From Alphaproteobacteria bacterium (GTDB taxonomy: Bacteria; Pseudomonadota; Alphaproteobacteria; Rhizobiales; Devosiaceae): 5,647 nt of DNA. Below the pieces are notes generated by a model. That model ran no database searches. It was given only the letters and a program-made list of their open reading frames with translations, and was not told the DNA's origin. Position numbers and translations under genes: made by a program. Where the stretch lies: positions 1 through 5,647 of the forward strand of contig JAHJOS010000495.1 in NCBI GenBank assembly GCA_018820005.1, written 5' to 3'. Positions 1 to 5,647 of the stretch are shown here, one piece after another (the first letter of the stretch is position 1; each line of letters opens with the position of its first letter).

Positions 1-341
1 ATGCCCAGGAGATTTGCCGCGATGAACGGCGGAAAGGTGGGATAGCCGCCAAAGGCAATCACAGCGTCTGGCTTGCTTTTGCGGAGCTTGAAAAATGCCG
101 AGCCGATGCCGCGCAGAATGGTCAACCCACCCTGCACGAACTTGATCGGGTTACGCAGCGAGGGCGTCGCCGAGGGCACGATATGCACCACGCTGGCCGG
201 GAAATCCCCGCCATAACTGCCCACGCGATGATCGGTCATCAACTCGACCACATGGCCGCGCCGGACCAGTTCCTGGGCGAGCGCCATGGCCGGGAACAGA
301 TGGCCGCCGGTGCCGCCGGCCAGCAGGACAAACTTGCTCAT
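1..341 (-). CDS. murG: MurG, lipid II-forming GlcNAc transferase (partial, N-terminal 113 residues)
   Basis: MurG transfers GlcNAc from UDP-GlcNAc to lipid I on the inner face of the cytoplasmic membrane, giving lipid II. Translating the minus strand from the ATG at 341-339 gives an uninterrupted frame to the window edge, about a third of a normal MurG. The family's glycine-rich loop GGTGGHLFPA is at residues 9-18 (usual form GGTGGHIFPA), and the second glycine-rich segment, FGGYPTFPP, is at 97-105. Both belong to the N-terminal Rossmann domain that binds the lipid-linked acceptor. The C-terminal UDP-GlcNAc-binding domain lies outside the window. The start codon overlaps the ftsW stop in the sequence ATGA (341-338). 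There is no strong ribosome binding site ahead of it, so translation is probably coupled to ftsW (inference). The identification is secure; whether the gene is complete cannot be judged. Confidence 0.96.
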   Translation of the reverse strand, partial: MSKFVLLAGGTGGHLFPAMALAQELVRRGHVVELMTDHRVGSYGGDFPASVVHIVPSATPSLRNPIKFVQGGLTILRGIGSAFFKLRKSKPDAVIAFGGYPTFPPFIAANLLG

Positions 342-1510
342 TCGGCAGGCGCCAGTGGCGCGATCGCGCTCTTGTAGCTGGGCAGGCCCGTGGTCATGCG
401 TTCTTCCGGCTTGATGCGGGTAAAGGCCAGCATCAGCCCCATGCCGAACGCCACCGCGATCATCGACGTGCCACCATAGGACACGAACGGCAGCGTCATG
501 CCCTTGGGTGGGATCAGGTTCAAATTCACCGCCAGATTGATGCCCGACTGCATGGCGAACTGAATGGCCAGCGTCGAGGCGGCCAATCGGGCAAACAGGC
601 TCGACTGGCGCTGCGCGCCGATCATGGCGCGAATGACGATAAAGGCGATCAGCGCCACCAGCACCATGCAAAACAAAATGCCGAACTCGCCGGCTGCGGC
701 GGAAAACACATAGTCGGCATGGGCGTCGGGAATGAGCTTTTTGGCAATCGATTCACCCGGACCGCGGCCGAACCAGCCGCCTTCGAGCAGCGACTGCAGC
801 GCACGGTCGATCTGGTAGGTATTGCCGCCACCATCGGGATTGAGGAAGGTATCGATACGGCGCGACACATGCGGGAAAAACATATAGGCCCCAAACAGCA
901 GCCCGCCAGCGGCCCCGGCCATGCCGAAGATGATGAACCAGGAAATCCCTGACAGAAACAGCAGCACGGCCCAGGTGCCCGTGACCAGAGCCGTCTGCCC
1001 GATATCGGGCTGCAGCAGCAGGCCGGCCACGATGGACAACATGATGCCGGTGGCCAGGATCTTGCCCGGCACATTGCGGTGGATCATCGATTCCGAGAAC
1101 AGCCAGGCACTGAGCACGGCAAAGGCCGGCTTGACGAATTCGGATGGCTGCACCGACTGCCCGGCAAACGACACCCAGCGCCGCGCGCCCTTGACCTCGG
1201 TGCCAAAACGCAGCGTGGCCCAGAGCAGCGCTACGCTGACTACCAGCGTGATGAGCGTCGCAATGCGCGCCTGACGGTGATTGAGCAGCGAGGTGACCAG
1301 CATGACAGGCAGCGCGATGGCACAGAACATGGCGTGCCGGATCACGAAATACCATTCCGACAGACCGATGCGCTCGGCCACCGGCGGGCTGGCGGCAAAG
1401 CTCAGGACCATGCCGCAGGTCATCAGCAGAACCAGGGCGCCCAGCAATTCCCGGTCGATGGACCACCACCACTCCGCCAGGGGCGTTTTATCGGCACGGG
1501 AAAACATCAT
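338..1510 (-). CDS. ftsW: FtsW, SEDS-family septal peptidoglycan glycosyltransferase
   Basis: FtsW is the polytopic membrane polymerase that links lipid II into glycan strands at the division septum, working with the class B penicillin-binding protein FtsI. The protein has 390 residues, a normal family length, with many hydrophobic segments from about residue 22 to 365. SEDS hallmarks are the extracytoplasmic KGARRW...QPSEFVKPA stretch (107-129), PDIGQT (168-173), the PDAHADYVF segment (261-269) whose Asp266 matches the catalytic aspartate of FtsW/RodA, and the GMTLPFVSYGGTS signature (337-349). FtsW rather than RodA is favoured by that signature and by the murG neighbour. Two adjacent ATG codons (1510 and 1507) could start it; an in-frame TAG at 1525-1523 rules out a longer form. 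No clear Shine-Dalgarno sequence precedes either. It follows mraY after a 101-base gap, where murD would normally be, and overlaps murG by four bases. Confidence 0.96.
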   Translation of the reverse strand: MMFSRADKTPLAEWWWSIDRELLGALVLLMTCGMVLSFAASPPVAERIGLSEWYFVIRHAMFCAIALPVMLVTSLLNHRQARIATLITLVVSVALLWATLRFGTEVKGARRWVSFAGQSVQPSEFVKPAFAVLSAWLFSESMIHRNVPGKILATGIMLSIVAGLLLQPDIGQTALVTGTWAVLLFLSGISWFIIFGMAGAAGGLLFGAYMFFPHVSRRIDTFLNPDGGGNTYQIDRALQSLLEGGWFGRGPGESIAKKLIPDAHADYVFSAAAGEFGILFCMVLVALIAFIVIRAMIGAQRQSSLFARLAASTLAIQFAMQSGINLAVNLNLIPPKGMTLPFVSYGGTSMIAVAFGMGLMLAFTRIKPEERMTTGLPSYKSAIAPLAPAE

Positions 1511-1530
1511 GGCAAAGCCGGGCTACTGGA

Positions 1531-1544
1531 TACAAACTGTTGTA
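1531..1544. repeat. Perfect palindrome TACAA-N4-TTGTA in the mraY-ftsW gap
   Basis: The plus strand reads TACAAACTGTTGTA, two perfect 5-base inverted arms around a 4-base centre. It sits just downstream of the candidate extended -10 and would cover the predicted transcription start, a common place for a repressor operator. Operator function is inferred from position and symmetry; I do not recognise it as the site of a known regulator. A 14-base palindrome with 5-base arms is also short enough to arise by chance. Confidence 0.3.
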
Positions 1545-1545
1545 A

Positions 1546-1554
1546 ATTGTAGCA
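1546..1554 (-). promoter_or_regulatory. Candidate extended -10 promoter ahead of ftsW-murG
   Basis: On the minus strand the gap before ftsW reads TGCTACAAT. This has the form of an extended -10 element (TG-N-TATAAT) with one mismatch in the hexamer. A TTGGCA sequence lies upstream, but 21 bases from the hexamer, too far for a standard -35 box, so any activity would depend on the extended -10. The predicted start near 1539 would give a leader of about 28 bases. The local stretch 1531-1550 has only 5 G/C in 20, against a GC-rich background. This is a pattern match only; alphaproteobacterial promoters are poorly conserved and chance is a real alternative. Confidence 0.3.
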
Positions 1555-1583
1555 GGCCGTTGGTTACCGATTTGCCAATTGCA

Positions 1584-1598
1584 TTCGCGTTTTGCGAA
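1584..1598 (-). other. Small stem-loop shortly after the mraY stop
   Basis: The minus strand contains TTCGC-AAAAC-GCGAA, a perfect 5-base-pair stem with a 5-base loop, about 13 bases past the mraY stop codon. There is no run of T after it, so it does not qualify as an intrinsic terminator. It could slow RNA decay at the mraY 3' end or weakly attenuate transcription into ftsW, but neither is shown. Confidence 0.2.
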
Positions 1599-1611
1599 AG
1601 CCGGCGCCAAT

Positions 1612-2697
1612 TTAGCGCAATTTGAGGCTCGATAGGCCGATCAGCGCCAGCACGAAGGATATGATCCAGAACCGGATCACCACCTGGCTCTCGGTCCAGC
1701 CCAGATGCTCGAAATGGTGATGAATGGGGGCCATACGGAACACGCGCTTGCCCGTGAGGCGGAACGAAACCACCTGCACGATGACCGATACGGTTTCGAG
1801 CACGAACAGCCCGCCCACGATCGCCAACACGATTTCGTGTTTGACCGCAACCGCGATCGAGCCGAGCGCGCCGCCCAGGGCCAGCGAGCCCGTATCGCCC
1901 ATGAAGATCTGCGCCGGCGGCGCATTGAACCACAAAAAGCCCAACCCCGCCCCGATCAGGGCACCGCAGACCACCGCCAGCTCGCCCGTGCCCGGCACAT
2001 AGTTGAGCAGCAGATAGTCCGAGAAATTGACGCTACCCACCAGGTAGGCGATCAGCGCGAAACAGGCTGCCGCCACCATCACCGGCACGATGGCCAGTCC
2101 ATCGAGCCCGTCGGTCAGGTTCACTGAATTGCCGGCGGCCATAATAACGAAGCCACCGAACAGGATGTAGAAATACCCCAGGTTGAATGCGAGATCCTTG
2201 ACGAAGGGAAACAGCAGCGACGATCCATAGGGACCGCCGTTGAGGTAGGAAATCGCAAAGGCGGCGATGCCACCGATCAGCGCTTCAAGCAGCAGGCGCT
2301 GCTTGCTGCCAAAGCCCTTGTGGCTCATGCGCTTGACCTTGAGGTAGTCGTCGTAAAAGCCGATGGCACCAAAACCGACGGTGACGAACAGCACCACCCA
2401 GACATAGCCATTGCTCAGATTGGCCCAGATCAGGGTCGAAATCACCGCCCCCGACAGGATCATGAGGCCACCCATGGTGGGCGTGCCCTTCTTGGTCAGC
2501 AGGTGCCCGGCCGGGCCATCCTCGCGAATGGGCTGTCCCTTGCCCTGCTTGAGCCGCAGCATGGCGATCATGCCCGGGCCGAACAGGAACACGAAGAACA
2601 GCGCCGTAATCACCGCTCCCGCCGTGCGAAAGGTGATGTAGCGGAAGACATTGAGCGCCGTCAGCGCCTCACCAAACTGGCCGAGAAAATACAACAT
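1612..2697 (-). CDS. mraY: MraY, phospho-MurNAc-pentapeptide translocase (lipid I synthase)
   Basis: MraY is an integral membrane enzyme that moves phospho-MurNAc-pentapeptide from UDP onto undecaprenyl phosphate, forming lipid I and releasing UMP. The protein has 361 residues, matching the usual length of about 360, with roughly ten hydrophobic segments. Family motifs in order are the N-terminal LNVFRYITFRT (15-25), KKGTPTMGG (69-77), the Asp pair in FYDDYLK (Asp116-Asp117), NSVNLTDGLDGLA (190-202), the catalytic-site Asp268 in FMGDTGSLALGG, and the triple-histidine loop APIHHHFEHLGW (323-334). The ATG at 2697 is chosen because MLYFLGQFGEAL matches the normal MraY start and a GAGGA lies 11 bases upstream. 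It follows murF after 27 bases and is probably co-transcribed with it. In most proteobacterial clusters the next gene is murD; here it is ftsW. Confidence 0.97.
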   Translation of the reverse strand: MLYFLGQFGEALTALNVFRYITFRTAGAVITALFFVFLFGPGMIAMLRLKQGKGQPIREDGPAGHLLTKKGTPTMGGLMILSGAVISTLIWANLSNGYVWVVLFVTVGFGAIGFYDDYLKVKRMSHKGFGSKQRLLLEALIGGIAAFAISYLNGGPYGSSLLFPFVKDLAFNLGYFYILFGGFVIMAAGNSVNLTDGLDGLAIVPVMVAAACFALIAYLVGSVNFSDYLLLNYVPGTGELAVVCGALIGAGLGFLWFNAPPAQIFMGDTGSLALGGALGSIAVAVKHEIVLAIVGGLFVLETVSVIVQVVSFRLTGKRVFRMAPIHHHFEHLGWTESQVVIRFWIISFVLALIGLSSLKLR

Positions 2698-2708
2698 ATG
2701 AAGGCGTG

Positions 2709-2713
2709 TCCTC
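2709..2713 (-). promoter_or_regulatory. Probable ribosome binding site of mraY
   Basis: The minus strand reads GAGGA in the short gap between murF and mraY, leaving 11 bases before the mraY ATG. The spacing is slightly long but workable. It is among the clearest Shine-Dalgarno-like sequences in the window and supports the chosen mraY start. Confidence 0.5.
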
Positions 2714-2724
2714 GCTGGGGTGGG

Positions 2725-4116
2725 TCAGTGGTTTTCGAACTGCCCGCGGATGATTTCAATCAGTGCCGTCAGCCCCACACCGTTCGACCCTTTGACCATA
2801 ACTGCGTCGCCATAGGCAAGATCATTGCGCACGATCTCGGCCATCTCCTGCGCACTGGCAACATGGGCGGCAACCCCCTCGGTTCCGAGTTCGGCGGCCA
2901 GCGCCGCCATGGCCGGACCAACCAGATAAACCCGGTCTGCGCCCGAGGCGCGCACGGCTGGCGCGAGAGAAGCATGCAACTCAGGCGAACGTGGCCCCAG
3001 TTCGAGCATGTCGCCCAGCACCAGTACTTTGCGCCCACCCGGCGCCACCTGGGCTGCAAACACGGAAAGCGCTGCCGTCATCGAGGCCGTGTTGGCATTA
3101 TAGCTTTCATCGATCAGCAGCAGCGGCTTGTCGCTGGGGCCCAGCAGCACCCGCTGCCCCCTGCCGGCCTGGGCGCCGAACCCGGCCAGCGCCGCCAAGG
3201 CTATGCTGCGCTCGACGCCGGCAATGTGCGCAACTGCCAGTGCGGCGGTGGCGTTGGCCAGCATGTGGCGGCCCGGCACATTGAGCGCCAACAGCACCCG
3301 CCCAGGTCCATGTTCAATGGTGGCATTGGCCGTCTCCGCATCGCCCGCAACATCGGTGATGCGCCAGTCGGCATCTGCACTCTCGCCATAGGTGACGATA
3401 TTGCTGACCCCGGCGTCACGGGCCGCGTCGCGCAATAGATCGATCTGGTCGTGATCGGCATTGAGGACTGCTGTGCCACCCGGCAACAGACCGTCAAAGA
3501 TCTCCGCCTTGGCACGCGCAATGCCCTCAAGACTGCCGAAGGCCTCAAAATGGGCCGGCGCCACGGTGGTGATCACAGCGATCTGCGGCTGCACCAACTG
3601 GCTCAGCGGACGAATTTCATCGGGCCCGCTCATGCCCATTTCGAACACGCCAAACTCGGCCGCCTGCGGCAGCCGCGCCAGCATCAGCGGCACGCCCCAG
3701 TGATTGTTGAAGCTCTTGATCGAAGCATGGGTTGGCCCTGCGGCCTCCAGCACGACGCGAATGGCTTCCTTGGTGGTGGTCTTGCCGACACTGCCGGTGA
3801 CGCCCACTACGATGGCGCCCGAGCGTGCCCGGGCGGCGCGTGCCAGATCGCACAGACCTTCAAGCGCGTCGCCCACCACGATGCGGCCTGGTCCTTCCCC
3901 TCGGCTGACAAGGGCCGCCACTGCCCCTTTGGCCAGCGCGGTATCGACGAAATCATGACCGTCGAACCGATCACCCCTGATGGCGACGAACAGCGCATCG
4001 GGCCCCAGGTCACGGGAATCGATCGACACAGAATTGATCGGCGTTGCCGGATCGAGCGCACTGGTGCCGCCGGTAGCGGAGACAATGTCGCCAATGGTGT
4101 AGAGGGGCGCGGTCAT
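2725..4116 (-). CDS. murF: MurF, UDP-MurNAc-tripeptide--D-alanyl-D-alanine ligase
   Basis: MurF is the cytoplasmic ATP-dependent ligase that adds the D-Ala-D-Ala dipeptide to UDP-MurNAc-tripeptide, completing the pentapeptide precursor. From the ATG at 4116 the protein has 463 residues, normal for the family. Numbered from that start, it shows the N-terminal substrate-binding region with IDSRDLGPDALFVAI (32-46), the ATP-binding loop GVTGSVGKTTTKE (105-117), NNHWGVPL (137-144), FEMGMSG (158-164), the C-terminal-domain start DESYNAN (336-342), LGDMLELG (367-374) and VKGSNG (441-446). The start is uncertain. The same frame is open to a GTG at 4164 and has another ATG at 4128, preceded by a weak GAG. 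I prefer 4116 because MTAPLYTIGDIV fits the usual MurF beginning. Unusually, about 160 bases separate it from murE, whose neighbour is often almost contiguous. Confidence 0.95.
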   Translation of the reverse strand: MTAPLYTIGDIVSATGGTSALDPATPINSVSIDSRDLGPDALFVAIRGDRFDGHDFVDTALAKGAVAALVSRGEGPGRIVVGDALEGLCDLARAARARSGAIVVGVTGSVGKTTTKEAIRVVLEAAGPTHASIKSFNNHWGVPLMLARLPQAAEFGVFEMGMSGPDEIRPLSQLVQPQIAVITTVAPAHFEAFGSLEGIARAKAEIFDGLLPGGTAVLNADHDQIDLLRDAARDAGVSNIVTYGESADADWRITDVAGDAETANATIEHGPGRVLLALNVPGRHMLANATAALAVAHIAGVERSIALAALAGFGAQAGRGQRVLLGPSDKPLLLIDESYNANTASMTAALSVFAAQVAPGGRKVLVLGDMLELGPRSPELHASLAPAVRASGADRVYLVGPAMAALAAELGTEGVAAHVASAQEMAEIVRNDLAYGDAVMVKGSNGVGLTALIEIIRGQFENH

Positions 4117-4271
4117 ATCAGCTGCCATCTTGCTCGGTTGGACGCCTTCTCTAGCGGGGAACACCAGGCGATGAAACGGGGGCAGCAGTCACAATTCACG
4201 CAATTGGCAGTCCGGGCGTCCGGGTCGACATTTGTCCCGGACGCATGGTCGTTGGCATGACGGCCAGGCAT
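4113..4271 (-). CDS. Possible small cysteine-containing protein between murE and murF (52 residues)
   Basis: A short frame fills the murE-murF gap. It starts with an ATG five bases after the murE stop codon and ends in a TGA that overlaps the preferred murF ATG as ATGA (4116-4113). AAGGG, which could act as a ribosome binding site, lies 9 bases before its ATG, within the last murE codons. The product carries five cysteines, four clustered as C-x2-C-x-C-C (residues 24-30) and one at 37, followed by a basic, Trp-containing tail. I recognise no family. Against it: an open frame of this length is common by chance in GC-rich DNA; about two thirds of third codon positions are G/C (35 of 52 by hand count); and it uses AGA, ATA and CTA codons. 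The placement is suggestive, but spurious is the more likely reading. Confidence 0.22.
   Translation of the reverse strand: MPGRHANDHASGTNVDPDARTANCVNCDCCPRFIAWCSPLEKASNRARWQLI
4210..4242. repeat. GC-rich tandem and inverted repeat in the murE-murF gap
   Basis: The plus strand carries two back-to-back copies of an 8-base unit, GTCCGGGC (4210-4217) and GTCCGGGT (4218-4225). The reverse complement CCCGGAC follows at 4236-4242. The second copy and CCCGGAC form a perfect 7-base-pair stem with an 11-base loop, in either strand's RNA. In the murE transcript no T-run follows, so it is not a classical terminator. It could be a pause site, an RNA-stability element or a protein-binding site. It lies within the possible small coding frame, so both cannot be assumed to be functional. 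Confidence 0.4.
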
Positions 4272-4276
4272 GAAGC

Positions 4277-5647
4277 CTAGCCCTTGATGGCCGCTGCTAC
4301 CTCTTCATGGTCTGAAAAGTGGTGCTTGGTCGTGCCGATGATCTGGTAGTCCTCGTGCCCCTTGCCCGCGATGAGCAGGACATCGCCTTTCTGCAGGGAT
4401 TTGATTGCGGTCTTGATCGCTTCGGCCCGATCGCCAATCTCCTTGGCGCCCTTGGCTTCGGCCAGGATCGCCGCACGAATGCTGGCTGCATCCTCGGTCC
4501 GCGGATTGTCGTCGGTGACGATGATATCGTCGGCCATGCGCTTGGCGACCTCGCCCATCATGGGACGCTTGGCCTTGTCGCGATCGCCACCAGCGCCGAA
4601 CACCAGCCGCAGCTTGCCCTTGGCATAGGGACGCAGCGAGGTCAGCGCCGATTCCAGCGCCGCCGGCTTGTGCGAATAGTCCACGAATATGGCCGCGCCA
4701 TTGTGCTCGGCCACCAGTTCAAGCCGCCCCTTGGCGCCCTTGAGTTCGCTCAGGGCAGGAAAGGCATCGGACTTGTCCACGCCCGAGGACATGGCCAGCG
4801 CCGCCGCAATGATCGCATTGGACACCTGGAACTCGCCCGTCAGCGGCAAATGAAAGCTCATCTTCTCGCCGACATGGCGCACTTCAACGCGCTGGCCATA
4901 GCCTTCCGGCTTGATCGAGAGCACCTCGATATAGGCGCCCTCGCGACCAACCGTCAGCAGCGTAGCGCCAGCGCCAAGCGCGGCGAACATGAAGGGTTCA
5001 TATTCCGGGTCGTCGACATTGACCACCGCCGGGCCGCTGTCGACCAGCAGATCGGTGAACAGCCTCAGCTTGGCATTGCGGTATGCGTCCATGTCGGCGT
5101 GATAGTCGAGGTGGTCGTGGCTGAGATTGGTGAAGGCCACTGCTTCAAAATGCATGCCATCGAGCCGGCGCTGGTCGAGCCCATGGCTGGACGCCTCCAG
5201 CGCCACATGATCGATCCCCTGCGCCTTGAGCGCCCGCATCGACTGGTGCAGCGTGCGCGAGTCCGGCGTCGTCAGGCTTCCTTCGATCAGGCGGTGCGCC
5301 GTCTCGACACCCAGCGTGCCGATGCTGGCGCCCGGAATGCCCGCATGCGTCCAGATCTGGCGCACGAAGGAGGCAACTGAGGTCTTGCCGCTGGTGCCGG
5401 TGACAGCAACCGTGATTTCCGGCTGCGGTTCGTAAACCCGTGACGCCGCGCGGGCATAGGCCGCACGCACATCCTTGACGATCACCACCGGCACGCCCGG
5501 ATCGCCTACCGGCGCCGTATCGCTGATTACTGCCAGCGCGCCACGCCGCACCGCATCGGGCACGAACTGGTTGCCATGCGCATTGGCGCCCGGCAGGGCA
5601 AAAAAGATGTCACCGGGCTCAATGCGCCGGCTGTCCGAGTTCAGGCC
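4277..5647 (-). CDS. murE: MurE, UDP-MurNAc-dipeptide--meso-DAP ligase (partial, N-terminus missing)
   Basis: MurE is the cytoplasmic ATP-dependent ligase that adds the third stem-peptide residue to UDP-MurNAc-L-Ala-D-Glu. The frame is open from the window edge to the TAG at 4279-4277, giving 456 residues of an expected 485-495, so roughly the first 30 are missing. Reading begins within the substrate domain: SDSRRIEPGDIFFALPG (visible residues 4-20). Then come the ATP loop TGTSGKTS (83-90), EASSHGLDQRRLDG (151-164), NLSHDHLDYH (174-183), the probably carbamylated lysine in YRNAKLRLF (Lys193), DYSHKPAALE (323-332), GAGGDRDKAKRP (351-362), DNPRTEDA (380-387) and KGHEDYQ (429-435). The DNPR motif marks enzymes that add meso-diaminopimelate rather than lysine, so the cell wall is the DAP type. 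A GTG at 5563 is internal and not the true start. The gene would head this part of the operon. Confidence 0.97.
   Translation of the reverse strand, partial: GLNSDSRRIEPGDIFFALPGANAHGNQFVPDAVRRGALAVISDTAPVGDPGVPVVIVKDVRAAYARAASRVYEPQPEITVAVTGTSGKTSVASFVRQIWTHAGIPGASIGTLGVETAHRLIEGSLTTPDSRTLHQSMRALKAQGIDHVALEASSHGLDQRRLDGMHFEAVAFTNLSHDHLDYHADMDAYRNAKLRLFTDLLVDSGPAVVNVDDPEYEPFMFAALGAGATLLTVGREGAYIEVLSIKPEGYGQRVEVRHVGEKMSFHLPLTGEFQVSNAIIAAALAMSSGVDKSDAFPALSELKGAKGRLELVAEHNGAAIFVDYSHKPAALESALTSLRPYAKGKLRLVFGAGGDRDKAKRPMMGEVAKRMADDIIVTDDNPRTEDAASIRAAILAEAKGAKEIGDRAEAIKTAIKSLQKGDVLLIAGKGHEDYQIIGTTKHHFSDHEEVAAAIKG

Noticed and set aside
753..1472. Minus-strand frame of 239 codons inside ftsW
   Set aside because: It is an alternative frame within an intact, motif-complete ftsW. 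The protein is low in hydrophobic membrane segments and resembles nothing known.
1584..1598. Intrinsic terminator after mraY
   Set aside because: The stem is only 5 base pairs and no T-run follows on the minus strand, so it is listed only as a weak stem-loop.
3091..3111. MurF motif reads DESYNANT rather than the frequent DESYNANP
   Set aside because: The last position varies in the family (E. coli has Val there as I recall), so Thr is not evidence of lost function.
2320..3438. Long plus-strand open frame (372 codons) opposite mraY and murF
   Set aside because: It lies entirely across two genes with clear family motifs on the minus strand. Its translation is rich in His, Arg and Gln with no domain, as expected of an antisense shadow in GC-rich DNA.
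4254..4273. Direct repeat GGCATGA (4254-4260 and 4267-4273) just after the murE stop
   Set aside because: Two 7-base copies 13 bases apart are easily due to chance, and no flanking structure suggests an attachment site or iteron.
4319..5380. Long plus-strand open frame (353 codons) opposite murE
   Set aside because: It is a shadow of the murE reading frame with no recognisable domain, and murE motifs run the whole length on the other strand.

Overview
The window is a stretch of the division and cell wall (dcw) cluster of a bacterium with meso-diaminopimelate (DAP) peptidoglycan. All genes lie on the minus strand, so transcription runs from high to low coordinates: murE (5' end cut off by the window edge), murF, mraY, ftsW, murG (3' part cut off). 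High GC in the coding regions and the residue choices in MraY (LNVFRYITFRT, QGKGQPIR.DGP) and MurE (TGTSGKTS, DNPRTEDA) suggest an alphaproteobacterium. Hyphomicrobiales is most likely, possibly Devosia-like. This placement rests on remembered family patterns, not on a search.

Layout, in transcription order: murE ends at 4277. A gap of about 160 bases follows before murF (start taken as 4116). It holds a GC-rich inverted repeat and a 52-codon open frame with a cysteine cluster, which begins just after the murE stop and ends in an ATGA overlap with the murF start. murF ends 27 bases before mraY (2697-1612). A 101-base, roughly 50% GC gap (1511-1611) then separates mraY from ftsW (1510-338). 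It contains a promoter-like sequence and a perfect TACAA-N4-TTGTA palindrome. ftsW and murG overlap by four bases (ATGA).

The products are consecutive steps of one pathway. MurE adds meso-DAP and MurF adds D-Ala-D-Ala to the UDP-MurNAc peptide in the cytoplasm. MraY moves the product onto undecaprenyl phosphate (lipid I), MurG adds GlcNAc (lipid II), and FtsW polymerises lipid II into septal glycan.

The most notable feature is an absence. In the usual order mraY-murD-ftsW, murD should lie between mraY and ftsW, but only the 101-base gap is there. The five genes themselves look intact and ordinary. I see no mobile element, tRNA, rRNA, CRISPR array or unknown multi-gene system. The long plus-strand open frames are shadows of these genes.
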